A stretch of 64,000 nucleotides of DNA from positions 310,001-374,000 of the forward strand of contig NZ_JANUGZ010000004.1 of NCBI RefSeq assembly GCF_024753205.1, read 5' to 3'. This document shows positions 43,601-51,749 of this stretch, piece by piece. The position numbers were made by a program, and so were the translations under genes. This stretch comes from Massilia aurea. GTDB taxonomy: Bacteria; Pseudomonadota; Gammaproteobacteria; Burkholderiales; Burkholderiaceae_D. Numbering within the stretch: position 1 is the stretch's first letter; each line of letters opens with the position of its first letter. The notes below the pieces were generated by a model, which saw nothing but the letters and a program-made list of their open reading frames with translations, was not told where the DNA came from and made no database searches.

Positions 43601-43929
43601 CCGAACACCTTGATGTGCGCGCCGCCGCGCTCGCGCAGCAGGTCGATCATGTATTTGAAGTATTCGACGTGGCCGCCCTGGTAGCTCGAGATGGCGATGC
43701 CTTGCGCATCCTCGGCCAGTGCCGCCGTGACGACGTCATCGACCGAGCGGTTGTGGCCCAGGTGGATGACCTCGGCGCCATTCGATTGCAGGATGCGCCG
43801 CATGATGTTGATCGAGGCGTCGTGACCGTCGAACAGCGAAGCGGCGGTGACGAAGCGCACCTTGTTGGCCAGTTGCGGGGTAGCAGGGGCGGGGGCGGCC
43901 AGCGTGGCGGCGGCGGTTGTATCGTTCAT
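40624..43929 (-). CDS. icmF: Fused B12-dependent isobutyryl-CoA mutase
   Basis: A 1101-residue fusion of three functions usually on separate proteins. First is the B12-binding domain with D34-x-H36 ([11 protein letters not shown]). Then comes a MeaB-like GTPase chaperone with P-loop GTGGAGKS at 217-224. Last is the acyl-CoA mutase TIM barrel, with [20 protein letters not shown] near 780-800. IcmF rearranges isobutyryl-CoA and n-butyryl-CoA, and often also isovaleryl-CoA and pivalyl-CoA, with the built-in GTPase protecting and reloading the cofactor. It would serve branched-chain amino acid or fatty acid breakdown. AAGGA precedes the ATG. An 18-bp palindrome lies about 50 bases upstream of the start. 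Confidence 0.95.
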   Translation of the reverse strand: MNDTTAAATLAAPAPATPQLANKVRFVTAASLFDGHDASINIMRRILQSNGAEVIHLGHNRSVDDVVTAALAEDAQGIAISSYQGGHVEYFKYMIDLLRERGGAHIKVFGGGGGVIVAHEIDELHAYGVTRIFSPEDGQRMGLVGMIHAMLQACDVDLSPYAPTTLAALQQGELAARHRPLAQLITALENDKVDAALRAQILEHAATLRVPTLGITGTGGAGKSSLTDELIRRIRLDQGDRLNIAVISIDPSRRKSGGALLGDRIRMNAISPWNGQTRIFMRSLATRDAGSEISQALPDVIAACKVTGFDLVIVETSGIGQGDAAIVPHVDTSMYVMTPEFGAASQLEKIDMLDFADFIAINKFDRKGALDALRDVAKQYQRNRELWSQSPDQMPVFGTQASRFNDDGVTALYHGLLPRLAALGLPIDTSSLPSPALRYSSGKNVIVPPARSRYLAEIADTVRGYHRHVARQVKLARERQQLGESKRMLLAAGQGAAAGDALDGLMAERDNAMDGEAKNLVAAWPALQAAYAGDDYVTHVRDKEIRTRLVTKTLSGNPIRKVALPRFEDHGEILRFLMLENVPGAFPYTAGVFPFKREGEDPTRMFAGEGDAFRTNKRFKLVSTGMDAKRLSTAFDSVTLYGADPALRPDIYGKVGNSGVSIATLDDMKVLYDGFDLCSPSTSVSMTINGPAPTILAMFMNTAIDQQIDKFAHDNGRQPTLEESEKIRAWVLTSVRGTVQADILKEDQGQNTCIFSTEFSLKVMGDIQEYFVRHGVRNFYSVSISGYHIAEAGANPISQLAFTLSNGFTFVEAYLARGMHIDDFAPNLSFFFSNGMDPEYTVLGRVARRLWAVAMRERYGANDRSQKLKYHIQTSGRSLHAQEIDFNDIRTTLQALIAIYDNCNSLHTNAYDEAITTPTDESVRRALAIQLIINREWGLAKNENPNQGAFIMDELTDLVEEQVLQEFERIAERGGVLGAMETGYQRGKIQEESMLYEHQKHDGTLPIIGVNTFRNPKGSGAPATIELARSTDDEKQSQLQRLDAFHSRHADAAPAALAALRQAAIDNHNVFAHLMDAVRVCSLGQITTALFEVGGQYRRNM

Positions 43930-43979
43930 GGATAGCAGTCCTTGTAGGCGGGAGGACGAGGGGTGCTGGTACGGTAGCT

Positions 43980-43997
43980 GACGTTAACGTTAACGTC
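43980..43997. promoter_or_regulatory. 18-bp perfect palindrome upstream of icmF
   Basis: GACGTTAACGTTAACGTC is a perfect palindrome 50 bases upstream of the mutase start. On the minus strand it overlaps a -35-like TTGACG. Its style resembles the operators of MerR-type LiuR regulators of branched-chain acyl-CoA genes, as far as I recall their motif. It also faces the HD-GYP gene, 130 bases away. Confidence 0.65.
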
Positions 43998-44129
43998 AAG
44001 TAGTGAACAAATGAACCGGTGTCATGAAGTTTACTAAAGATAACATTAAGTGATTTATTGCAATCATTTGGTATACTTCCTGCATAGCGCGTGGACACAT
44101 CCGCGCCGGTTACCAGAGGGGTACGTCAG

Positions 44130-45347
44130 ATGTTGAAAAAAGTGGATGCGTCACAGCTCAGGGTTGGCATGTTCATCCACGATCTCGATTGTGGCTGGAT
44201 GGAGCATCCATTTGTGCGCAGTCAGTTCCTGCTGTCCTGCGAGAGCGAAATCCAGAAAATCCGCGATGCGCGGATTCACGGCGTCGTGATCGATTGCAGC
44301 CGCGGCATGGACGTGGACGCGCCCACGCTGGCCCAGGCGCAGGCAGCCACCGAAGCCGAAGTGACGGCGCTGGCCACCACCGCGACCAGTCGGGTACGAA
44401 TCTCCGTTGGCGAGGAACTGCAACGCGCGGCCACGGTGCGGCGCGAAGCAGTGGGCGTGGTGCGCACGGTGATGCAGGACGCGCGGCTGGGCAAGGCCGT
44501 CCACCTCGACGAGGTCGGGCCGGTCGTGCAGAACATCACCGAATCGATCCTGCGCAACGCGGGCGCCTTGCTCGGCCTGTTGCAGATCAAGAACAAGGAC
44601 GATTACACGTTCCTGCATTCGGTGAGCGTGTGCACGCTGCTGGTGGCGTTCTGCCGCTCACGCAATCTGGATGACGAGCGCATCTACCAGGCCGGCATCG
44701 GCGGGCTGCTGCACGACACCGGCAAGGCGCTGGTGCCGGATGCGATTCTGAACAAGGTAGGGCGCCTGACCGACGCCGAGTTTGCCATCGTCAAGCGTCA
44801 TCCGCGCGATGGCCACGACATCCTGCTGCGCACGCCCGGCATCGGCGCCATACCGCTCGACATCACGCTGCACCACCACGAGCGGCGCGACGGCAGCGGT
44901 TATCCGGACCACCAGGCCGGGGACGCGATCAGCGAACTGGCGCAGATGGCGGCCATCGTCGACGTGTACGACGCGATCACGTCGGAGCGCTGCTATCACA
45001 AGGGGGTGGCGCCGGCTGAAGCGCTGCGCAAGCTGTATGAGTGGAGCAAATTCCACTTCGATCCCGCCCTGGTCCAGGAGTTCATGCGCTGCGTTGGAAT
45101 CTACCCGGTCGGCACGCTGGTGCTGCTGGAATCGGGCCGCCTGGGCGTGGTGGTCGAGCCGCACGAAACGAGCCTGCTCACGCCGAAGGTCAACGTGTTC
45201 TTCCATACCCGGGAGCAGCGTTACATCAAGCCCGAAACCGTCGATCTGTCACGGCCGCTGGGCTTTGGCGGCGGTGACCGCATCGTGCGTCACGAGTCGG
45301 CCGAGAAGTGGCAGGTCGAGCCGCTGCGCTTCATGCAGGTCGCCTGA
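44130..45347 (+). CDS. HD-GYP c-di-GMP phosphodiesterase with DUF3391
   Basis: A 405-residue cytoplasmic protein that should hydrolyse c-di-GMP. Residues 1-140 form a DUF3391 domain (KKVDASQLRVGMFIHDLDCG). The HD-GYP domain follows, with FLHSVSVCTLLVAFCRS, the metal pair HD at 195-196 in GGLLHDTGKALVP, HPRDGHDIL, HHHERRDGSGYP with GYP at 257-259, and AAIVDVYDAITSERCYH. All metal and substrate residues are intact, so an active enzyme is expected. ATG 44130 is chosen (AGAGGGG upstream); the frame is open to 44091. It converges on the GGDEF gene with only 11 bases between stops. Confidence 0.92.
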   Translation: MLKKVDASQLRVGMFIHDLDCGWMEHPFVRSQFLLSCESEIQKIRDARIHGVVIDCSRGMDVDAPTLAQAQAATEAEVTALATTATSRVRISVGEELQRAATVRREAVGVVRTVMQDARLGKAVHLDEVGPVVQNITESILRNAGALLGLLQIKNKDDYTFLHSVSVCTLLVAFCRSRNLDDERIYQAGIGGLLHDTGKALVPDAILNKVGRLTDAEFAIVKRHPRDGHDILLRTPGIGAIPLDITLHHHERRDGSGYPDHQAGDAISELAQMAAIVDVYDAITSERCYHKGVAPAEALRKLYEWSKFHFDPALVQEFMRCVGIYPVGTLVLLESGRLGVVVEPHETSLLTPKVNVFFHTREQRYIKPETVDLSRPLGFGGGDRIVRHESAEKWQVEPLRFMQVA

Positions 45348-45362
45348 GCGCAACGCGCTCAG
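45344..45362. terminator. Shared hairpin of the convergent c-di-GMP genes
   Basis: CTGAGCGC-AAC-GCGCTCAG is a perfect 8-bp stem that includes both stop codons region of the convergent HD-GYP and GGDEF genes. It could end transcription in both directions, though a T-tract is missing. Confidence 0.6.
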
Positions 45363-46393
45363 AAGAATTCGGCGGTGTCGTTGGTCGTGACGGTCTGCAG
45401 CAGGCCGCCATCGACCAGTGCTTCGTAATGGCAGACGCGGTTGCGGCCGTTGGCCTTGGCGAAATACAGCGCCTGGTCGGCGTGGCCGAGCGTGACGACC
45501 GGCGAATCGGCCGCGCTGACACCCGTGAAGCCGATGCTGACAGTGACTTGCCCCACCTGCGGGAAATGGTGGCTTTCGACATCGAGACGAAAGCGCTCGA
45601 TGATGCGGCGCGCGTTCTCGAGCGTCGTAGAACGCAGCAGCACCACGAACTCTTCGCCGCCAAAGCGGAACACCCGGTCCTGCGTACGGAAGGACGACTG
45701 CAGCAGGTTGGCGATCAGGATCAGGACCTCGTCGCCATACAGGTGGCCGAAGCGGTCGTTGACCGTCTTGAAGTGGTCGACGTCGACCACGGCCAGCCAC
45801 TGCGCCTCCGCCCCATGCTGTCCGCGCCGCTCGGCCAGGCCGGGCATGACGGGATCGGCGTCCGTTGCCAGCAGCATGCGCGCCAGCTGGTCGTCGAAGG
45901 TCTTGCGGTTGAGCAGGCCCGTGAGCGAATCGCGTTCGCTGTAATCGAGCAGATTCTGGAAATTGCGGTACACGCTGACAATCCCGCTGACCATGTACAG
46001 CGCTTCCGGCGTGAACGGGGTGTAGTGGGCGATCTCGAGGCAGGTATCGGCGCGCTCGCCGAACCAGATCGGCAGCCACAGGCGGCGCAAGCCGTCGGCG
46101 CCCATGCCTTCGGCGCGCGTGGCGTGCTGGCGCAGGCACGCGTCGAGTTCGGGATAGGTGGCGATCGGCTCGCCCGGGCCACTGTCTTGTGGTTCTTCCG
46201 GGCAGGCGACGCCGCCGGCCTGGATGCAGGCGCGCGAGCGCACAAACAGCTGGTCGCCGACGCTGGAAATGCCTAGGACCCGGGTCTGGTTCGCGCCCGA
46301 TAGTTCCTGGACCGCCGAGATCACCGAGATGTCCAGCATCGCATGATCGCGGTGGCCGGTCATGTCCACCATGTGTCGCAGCAGGGAATCCAT
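45359..46393 (-). CDS. GGDEF diguanylate cyclase with N-terminal sensor-like region
   Basis: A 344-residue protein predicted to make c-di-GMP. The catalytic motif GGEEF is at 245-249. The inhibitory I-site RTQD lies exactly five residues before it (236-239), so feedback control is expected. DSLTGLLNRKTFDDQL is the usual domain entry and VVDVDHFKTVNDRFGH the metal site. Residues 1-145 resemble a GAF-like sensory region without a recognised ligand motif. ATG 46393 (MDSLLRHMV) is preferred to the ATG at 46462, whose extra residues are not conserved in style. It faces the phosphodiesterase gene and precedes the Tad pilus locus. Confidence 0.9.
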   Translation of the reverse strand: MDSLLRHMVDMTGHRDHAMLDISVISAVQELSGANQTRVLGISSVGDQLFVRSRACIQAGGVACPEEPQDSGPGEPIATYPELDACLRQHATRAEGMGADGLRRLWLPIWFGERADTCLEIAHYTPFTPEALYMVSGIVSVYRNFQNLLDYSERDSLTGLLNRKTFDDQLARMLLATDADPVMPGLAERRGQHGAEAQWLAVVDVDHFKTVNDRFGHLYGDEVLILIANLLQSSFRTQDRVFRFGGEEFVVLLRSTTLENARRIIERFRLDVESHHFPQVGQVTVSIGFTGVSAADSPVVTLGHADQALYFAKANGRNRVCHYEALVDGGLLQTVTTNDTAEFF

Positions 46394-46613
46394 GTCGTCG
46401 TTGTCAGGCCAGCCAAAGCACGAAAAAAAAAGACCCTGCAGATGGCGTGGGATGACGCGCAAGAGGGCCGGAAGTGCCGCATTTTTCAGCGGCCAAGCAA
46501 AACAGCATAATGCTTTTTTGTACTAGCGGCAACTATTCTTGGCGATTTTTCTCCTGCGTCATCGGGTCGCAACGCAGGGGCCCGTGAACCTTGTTTTTCC
46601 TCAAGTAAAAATA

Positions 46614-46627
46614 TTTCCACGTGGAAA
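46614..46627. promoter_or_regulatory. 14-bp palindrome in the region upstream of flp
   Basis: TTTCCACGTGGAAA is a perfect palindrome in the 361-base gap between the GGDEF and pilin genes. The gap also has a small AGCAT-A-ATGCT hairpin with a T-run at 46501-46517. Downstream, TGGCACACGTTACA (46680-46693) lacks the -12 GC needed for a sigma-54 promoter. No convincing -35/-10 pair was seen for the pilin gene. Confidence 0.45.
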
Positions 46628-46754
46628 AACTGCGCCCCATCAAATTGCCGCTCGGCACTAATGCCTATAGTCAACTTACTGGCACACGTTACATAGCAGG
46701 GGCGGTCGGGCCCGGCCGCAGCCAGTATTTTTCAACCACTAAAGGAGTTTTGTC

Positions 46755-46949
46755 ATGAGCACGATTACCTCCGCCATCAAAGCCTTCATCGCAGACGAAA
46801 ACGGTGTGACTGCCATCGAGTATGGCCTGATCGCTGCACTCATCGGCGTCGCAATGGCCACAGTGGCTGGCGAGGTCGGTAATGGAATCAAGGAAACGTT
46901 CGAGTACATCCAGGAGCAGTTGAGCAACGCTCTCCCGACCGCACCGTAA
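46755..46949 (+). CDS. flp: Flp-type IVb pilin
   Basis: A 64-residue Flp pilin. Prepilin peptidase should cleave at NG-VTAIEYGLIAALIG, after G17, leaving the conserved Glu5 and Tyr6 of the mature protein (E22, Y23 here) and the hydrophobic assembly helix. The mature pilin is about 47 residues, typical of the family. The gene has AAAGGAG before its ATG and its own strong terminator, which gives much pilin and less of the downstream machinery. The prepilin peptidase gene follows at once. Confidence 0.95.
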   Translation: MSTITSAIKAFIADENGVTAIEYGLIAALIGVAMATVAGEVGNGIKETFEYIQEQLSNALPTAP

Positions 46950-46956
46950 TGCGTGT

Positions 46957-46998
46957 GCCCCCCGGGTCGACGTCCTGCCCTGGGGGGCATTTTTTTTG
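46957..46998 (+). terminator. Terminator directly after flp
   Basis: TGCCCCCC (46957-46964) and GGGGGGCA (46983-46990) form a perfect 8-bp stem with an 18-base loop, followed by eight T. It separates the pilin transcript from the assembly genes and probably passes some transcripts through. Confidence 0.9.
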
Positions 46999-47007
46999 GA
47001 GCCGATC

Positions 47008-47553
47008 ATGAATATCGCACCCTACCTCGACACACTGCTGCTGCTGCTCGTGACGGCCGCCGCGATCAAGGATCTGGAAAGTCGGCGCATTCCCAATTCA
47101 TTGCTGCTCGCTGGCGTACTCGGCGCGCTGCTGCTGCACCTGCTGTCGCCCCAGCCGATCACGGCGCTGCTGTCCTCATTGGGCGGCTGCGCGACCGGCC
47201 TGGCGTTGCTGCTGCCGTTCTATCTGCTGCGCGGCATGGCCGCCGGCGACGTCAAGATGATGGCCGCCGTCGGCGTCTTCACCGGCGCCGGCGACGCGCT
47301 GCGCATTGCCATCCTGGCCTGGTGCGCAGGCGGCGTGATGGTGCTGGTGGTTCTCATCGTCAAAGGGCGGCTGCGCCTGGCCCTGGCCAATCTGTGGGCC
47401 ATGTTGCTGCCCATCCTGCTGCGCCTGCAACGCTTGCCGAGTCCGGAGAACAGTGGCCGGCCCAGCGCCGGCTCGATCCCGTATGGCGTGGCCATTGCTG
47501 CCGGGACGATTGTGCATCTGGTCGGTCGTTACGGCGCCACGCCCCTCGCCTGA
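47008..47553 (+). CDS. Flp prepilin peptidase (CpaA/TadV)
   Basis: A 181-residue inner-membrane aspartic peptidase. The catalytic aspartates are D22 in AAIKDLESRRIPN and D81 in AAGDVKMMAA, the usual CpaA/TadV pair. Six membrane segments are visible, and the protein lacks the methyltransferase domain of PilD. ATG 47008 follows GGAG at the right spacing; a TTG at 46996 is less likely. It processes the pilin encoded just upstream. The pilin terminator ends ten bases before the start. Confidence 0.92.
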   Translation: MNIAPYLDTLLLLLVTAAAIKDLESRRIPNSLLLAGVLGALLLHLLSPQPITALLSSLGGCATGLALLLPFYLLRGMAAGDVKMMAAVGVFTGAGDALRIAILAWCAGGVMVLVVLIVKGRLRLALANLWAMLLPILLRLQRLPSPENSGRPSAGSIPYGVAIAAGTIVHLVGRYGATPLA

Positions 47554-47653
47554 TCGCTGCGGCTGCTCTTGTCAGGCATCAAGTGCCGCAAATAGATGCT
47601 CGTTAGAATCAATTGAGGTTTTCCCAGAACCAACTTCAGCATCAGGAGACGTC

Positions 47654-49018
47654 ATGATCGGAGTGTTATCGGCCGCCGCGCCGACCGGACCGGATGCAGC
47701 GTTGTCTCTGTCTACGCCAGGTTTTGATGCGGATGGCAATCTCGCCGCAGTGCTGCCGCGCCAGCCGCGCACGGTGCGCGACACGGGGCTCGACGCGCGC
47801 CTGGTGACTGCGCTCGTGGTCAAGACCCTGCATGCCGACGGCAAGACGCCGCTGTCCCAATTGACTGGACGCCTGCGGCTGTCGGTCAGCGTGCTGCGCG
47901 AAGTGTTGCAGGCCCTGGTGGGCACCCAGCAGGCCGAAGTCGCGTATTCGGGCGACAGCGATCTCGATGTGCACTATCAGTTGACTGCCCTGGGCCAGCG
48001 CGCGGCGGGCGAATACCTGGCCGAATCGCGCTATGTCGGCCCGGCGCCGGTGACGCTGGCAGCATGGCGCGCCGTGGTCACGCGCCAGTCGCAGCGCCAG
48101 CCCGATGCCGCGCGCGTCACGCGCACCGAGCTCGATGCGGTGCTGGACGGCGACGGCCTGGCGCCGGCCATTCGCGAGCAGATCGGCGCCGCCCTGTACT
48201 CGGGCCGTCCGCTGCTGTTGTACGGGCCGTCCGGCAGCGGCAAGACGTCACTGGCGCGCAAGCTGGCGCGCCTGCGCCAGGATCCGGTCGCGGTGCCGTA
48301 TACGGTGCTGGTCAACCACGAAATCATCCAGCTGCACGACCTGACGCTGCATCCCCTCCCGCTGCACGTGCGCGCCCTCGAAGAGCGCCGCAGCGGCGAT
48401 GCACGCTGGGCCCTGAGCCAGCGTCCGCTGGTGCACGTGGGGCCGGAGCTGGCGCGCGACATGCTGGAGCTGCGCAGTGATCTGGGCAGCGGCGTGCTGC
48501 ACGCGCCGCCCCACATCCTGGCCAACAACGGTTTGCTGGTGGTGGACGATGTGGGCCGCCAGCGTGTGCCGCCGGGCGAACTGCTGCACCGCTGGCTTGG
48601 CGCGCTCGAAGCAGGCCTGGACCATGTCACGGTGCCGGGCGGCGCCACGCACGTCCTGCCGTTCGATGTGAGCCTGGTGCTGGTCACCAGCCTGGCGCCG
48701 GAGTCGGTGCTCGACGAGGCCTGCCTGCGCCGCATCGGCTACCGGATTCCGGTCGGGCCTCTGTCGGAGCAGAGTTATCGCGCGCTGCTGCGGCGCCAGG
48801 CGCGGCAGCGCCGGATCGACCTGGATGACAGCGCGATCGCATTCCTGATCGAGCACCTGCACCGCCGCACCGGGCGTGCGCTGTTGGCCGCCTATCCGCA
48901 CGAGCTGCTGGGCCGGATCGCCGACTTCGCGGGTTTCTCCGGTCAGGCCCCGTGCTGCGATGTGGATGGCCTGACGCGCGCCTGGTACAGCCTCTTCGGC
49001 GAAGGGGACGCACCATGA
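47654..49018 (+). CDS. AAA ATPase of the Tad locus (MoxR-like, with winged-helix-like N-terminus)
   Basis: A 454-residue ATPase not part of the classical Tad core. Walker A GPSGSGKTS is at 191-199, and NNGLLVVDDVGRQRV gives Walker B. Residues 50-120 look like winged-helix DNA- or protein-binding modules (LSQLTGRLRLSVSVLREVLQ). The general layout resembles MoxR-like AAA proteins, but the family is uncertain to me. A strong CAGGAG precedes the ATG. Its stop overlaps the CpaB start (ATGA), so it is translationally coupled to the pilus genes. It may remodel the pilus machine or regulate it. I know of similar proteins in Tad loci of other betaproteobacteria but not of a described role. Confidence 0.75.
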   Translation: MIGVLSAAAPTGPDAALSLSTPGFDADGNLAAVLPRQPRTVRDTGLDARLVTALVVKTLHADGKTPLSQLTGRLRLSVSVLREVLQALVGTQQAEVAYSGDSDLDVHYQLTALGQRAAGEYLAESRYVGPAPVTLAAWRAVVTRQSQRQPDAARVTRTELDAVLDGDGLAPAIREQIGAALYSGRPLLLYGPSGSGKTSLARKLARLRQDPVAVPYTVLVNHEIIQLHDLTLHPLPLHVRALEERRSGDARWALSQRPLVHVGPELARDMLELRSDLGSGVLHAPPHILANNGLLVVDDVGRQRVPPGELLHRWLGALEAGLDHVTVPGGATHVLPFDVSLVLVTSLAPESVLDEACLRRIGYRIPVGPLSEQSYRALLRRQARQRRIDLDDSAIAFLIEHLHRRTGRALLAAYPHELLGRIADFAGFSGQAPCCDVDGLTRAWYSLFGEGDAP

Positions 49019-49866
49019 AAAACCAACGAGCCGTGATCATGATGGCGCTGGCCGTGGTGCTTGGCCTGCTGGCCGTGGCGCTGGCCGCGCGCTGGCTGCT
49101 CAATGCGCCGGTGCCCGCTGCCGGCAGGATCGTCGTCGCGAAAAGCGACATCGACATCGGCCAGCGCTTGACGCCCGCGCTGTTCATCGTGGTGGACTGG
49201 CCCACTGCCAGCGTGCCCAAGGGCGCGTTCACCGAACCCCAGCCGCTGAACGGCCGGGTCCTGCGCAGCAGCCTGCTCGCGGGGGAACCGGTCAGCGAAG
49301 CCAAGCTGGCCCCGGCCGGCACGCTGGGCGGCCTGTCGGCCCTGATCACCGAAGGCAAGCGCGCGATCACGGTGCGCGTGAACGACGTGATCGGCGTGGC
49401 CGGCTTCGCACTGCCGGGCAACTATGTCGACATCATCGTCAGCACCGAGACGGCGCCCGATCCGAACGCCCCGCAGGCCCGTGCGCACAGCATCTCGAAG
49501 ATTGTCCTGGAGCGCATCCTGGTGCTGGCGGTGGCCCAGGAAGTGGGCCGCGACGAGACCAAGCCCAAGGTCGTCAATGCCGTCACGCTCGAAGTCACGC
49601 CCGAACAGGCCGAAAAGCTGGATCTGGCGCGCAGCGTCGGTACGCTGTCGCTGGCGCTGCGCAACCAGATCGACCCCGCCGCTACCGCCACCACCGGCGC
49701 GACCAAGGAGAACCTGCTGCCGGCGCCGCCCGCCGCCCCGGTCGTACTGCGCGCTGTATCACCACCGCGGGTGCATTTGGTGCGGGCGCCGGCGCCACCA
49801 CCGGCGCCGCACCGCGAATGCATCAGCGTCATCAACGGCCTGCACGCATCGCAGGAATGCTTCTGA
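49015..49866 (+). CDS. cpaB: Flp pilus assembly protein CpaB (RcpC)
   Basis: A 283-residue periplasmic protein anchored by an N-terminal helix (VIMMALAVVLGLLAVALAA). The SAF domain follows (IVVAKSDIDIGQRLTPALF and SSLLAGEPVSEAKLAP), then the CpaB/RcpC domain (ITVRVNDVIGVAGFALPGNY). It helps the secretin to form or gate. The C-terminal 40 residues are proline-rich and end in NGLHASQECF, with a possible cysteine role. It overlaps the ATPase by ATGA and the secretin start by TGATG. Confidence 0.92.
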   Translation: MKNQRAVIMMALAVVLGLLAVALAARWLLNAPVPAAGRIVVAKSDIDIGQRLTPALFIVVDWPTASVPKGAFTEPQPLNGRVLRSSLLAGEPVSEAKLAPAGTLGGLSALITEGKRAITVRVNDVIGVAGFALPGNYVDIIVSTETAPDPNAPQARAHSISKIVLERILVLAVAQEVGRDETKPKVVNAVTLEVTPEQAEKLDLARSVGTLSLALRNQIDPAATATTGATKENLLPAPPAAPVVLRAVSPPRVHLVRAPAPPPAPHRECISVINGLHASQECF

Positions 49867-51437
49867 TGTCTTCGACTGGACCGATCATGCACCGACATTC
49901 CACGATCGCACTGCGCACCTGCCTGGCGGCCATCTTGACAGGACTGAGCGCGCTGGCCCTGGCTGCCCCGGCAGGCAAAAAAACTGTTGCGTCCGACACG
50001 GCAGCGCAGCCCGCGCCGCGCCTGAACGGCGGCTGCCAGGGCGAGGCCGCGCGTCCTGCCACCATGGCGCTCCAGATGGGCAAGTCGACCATGCTGCGCC
50101 TGCCCGAAGCAGTCACCCGGCGCAGCGTCGGCAACCCGGCTGTCGTGCAGGCGATGCTGGTGGCGCCGGACACGCTGTATATCGCCGCCGTTGATGTCGG
50201 CACCACCAACATGATCGTGCAGGGTCGCAGCGGCGCGTGCAGCGTGATCGACATCACGGTCGCGATGGACCCGGCCAGCCTGCAAGCGATGCTGGGCGTC
50301 GCCATGCCGCACGAGAAGGAGATCCGGGTGATGGCCGCCAATGACACGCTGGTGCTGACCGGCACCGTCAGCGACGCTGCCGCCGTCAACCGCGCCGTGG
50401 AACTGGCCGGCGCCTATGTGCGCCGCCCGCTGCGCCAGTTGCCGGCGGCCGACAAGGACAACGCGACCGACGGCGTGATTCAGATCGGCAATGGCAGCAG
50501 CGGCGGCGCCGCTGCCGGGGCAGGCGGTGCCAGCGCCCGCGTGATCAACCTGCTGGCAGTCAGCGCGCCCCAGCAGGTGCAGCTCGAGGTCAAGGTGGCC
50601 GAAGTCGCGCGCACGCTGCTCGAGCGGCTTGAAACCGGAGTGCGCCTGAGCTTCGGGTCCGGTAGCTGGACCACCACGCTGGCCACCGATTTTCTCAGCG
50701 GGCTGGCGCGCGGCGGCCTGGCCGGCCTGAAGACCAACGGCAACCGCTTCGGCATCGACACCGACAAGCTCGATGGCCTGGTGCGCATCCTGGCCGAACC
50801 GAACGTGTTGGCCATCAGCGGGCAGGAAGGCGCGTTCCTGGCGGGCGGCAAGTTCTTCATCCCGGTGGCGCAGGACAATAACAAGGTGACGCTGGAAGAG
50901 AAGGAATTCGGCGTCGGCCTGCGCTTTACCCCGACCGTGCTGGGAGGAGGCCTCATCAACCTGAAGGTCGCGCCCGAAGTGTCGGAGCTGTCGCGCGAAG
51001 GGATCGGCATCAGCGCCGCCGGCATTGCGGGCACCGCGATCATGCCGCTGTTGACCACGCGCCGCGCCAGCACCACGGTGCAGCTGCACGACGGCCAGAG
51101 CTTTGCCATCGGTGGCCTGGTGCGCAACAACCTGGTCGCCAACCTGAAAGGCCTGCCGGGACTGAGCGACGTGCCGATACTGGGCGCGCTGTTTCGCAGC
51201 ACCGACTTCCAGCAGGAGCGCACCGAACTGGTCTTCGTCATCACGGCGCGCCTGGTCAAGCCACTGCCGGCCGGCAGTCTGAGCTTGCCGACCGACCGGT
51301 TCGATGCGCCGTCGCGCGCCAGCGTGCTGCTTGGCGGCCGCCTCGAAGGTACGCCCGCCGTTGGCACGCCCGCCGTTGGCACGGCGCCTGTCCCACCCGC
51401 ACCGGCGCCGGCCGCCGGCGGCCCCGAACCGGAATAG
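49866..51437 (+). CDS. cpaC: Flp pilus secretin CpaC (RcpA)
   Basis: A 523-residue outer-membrane secretin. A Sec signal peptide (MHRHSTIALRTCLAAILTGL, ending SALALA) starts at residue 8. N-domain stretches follow (LPEAVTRRSVGNPAVVQAML and VMAANDTLVLTGTVSD). The secretin domain has EPNVLAISGQEGAFLAGGKF, LRFTPTVLGGGLINLKVAPE and GLPGLSDVPILGALFRSTDF. The start at 49866 is coupled to the CpaB stop; 49887 is an alternative that places the signal peptide at the N-terminus. The C-terminus has a GTPAV repeat and a proline-rich tail. It forms the outer-membrane pore for the Flp pilus. Confidence 0.93.
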   Translation: MSSTGPIMHRHSTIALRTCLAAILTGLSALALAAPAGKKTVASDTAAQPAPRLNGGCQGEAARPATMALQMGKSTMLRLPEAVTRRSVGNPAVVQAMLVAPDTLYIAAVDVGTTNMIVQGRSGACSVIDITVAMDPASLQAMLGVAMPHEKEIRVMAANDTLVLTGTVSDAAAVNRAVELAGAYVRRPLRQLPAADKDNATDGVIQIGNGSSGGAAAGAGGASARVINLLAVSAPQQVQLEVKVAEVARTLLERLETGVRLSFGSGSWTTTLATDFLSGLARGGLAGLKTNGNRFGIDTDKLDGLVRILAEPNVLAISGQEGAFLAGGKFFIPVAQDNNKVTLEEKEFGVGLRFTPTVLGGGLINLKVAPEVSELSREGIGISAAGIAGTAIMPLLTTRRASTTVQLHDGQSFAIGGLVRNNLVANLKGLPGLSDVPILGALFRSTDFQQERTELVFVITARLVKPLPAGSLSLPTDRFDAPSRASVLLGGRLEGTPAVGTPAVGTAPVPPAPAPAAGGPEPE

Positions 51438-51446
51438 GAGAGCAGC

Positions 51447-51719
51447 ATGGCATCCACATTCACACGCCGGGCGGCGCTGGTGCTGCTGGCCTGCGGCGCG
51501 CAGGGCTGCATCTCAAGCACGCCGCACTGGGACAGCCAGTTCGGCGCGGCGACCCGCGCCAACCTGGCCGCGCAGACGATCGACCCGGCTGCGGGCGCCA
51601 GCCGCAACCCCGCCGCGGGGCTCGATGGCCGCGCCGCGCGCGCGGCCATCGACAACTACGAGCGCTCGTTCGCACAACCGGACACCGGCCAGCCGGCGCC
51701 CATGATCCGTGCGCAGTAA
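51447..51719 (+). CDS. Small putative lipoprotein of the Tad locus
   Basis: A 90-residue exported protein with a twin-arginine-containing N-terminus (TFTRRAALVLLACGAQGC). The cysteine at 21 could be lipidated, though Q at -2 makes the lipobox atypical. The body (HWDSQFGAATRANLAAQTID, NPAAGLDGRAARAAIDNYER) is like a small protein seen in Tad loci of betaproteobacteria. It occupies the usual place of CpaD/RcpB and may assist the secretin as a pilotin-like factor; that is inference. AGGAG precedes the ATG by six bases. Confidence 0.7.
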   Translation: MASTFTRRAALVLLACGAQGCISSTPHWDSQFGAATRANLAAQTIDPAAGASRNPAAGLDGRAARAAIDNYERSFAQPDTGQPAPMIRAQ

Positions 51720-51749
51720 GCGCGCGGCCCTACTTTTATCGAGGACTTC

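Noticed and set aside
40603..43935. Very long open frame (about 1110 codons) on the plus strand opposite icmF
   Set aside because: It is antisense to a clear mutase gene; its composition (Arg, His, Val, Gln rich) is the usual shadow in GC-rich DNA and it has no domain.
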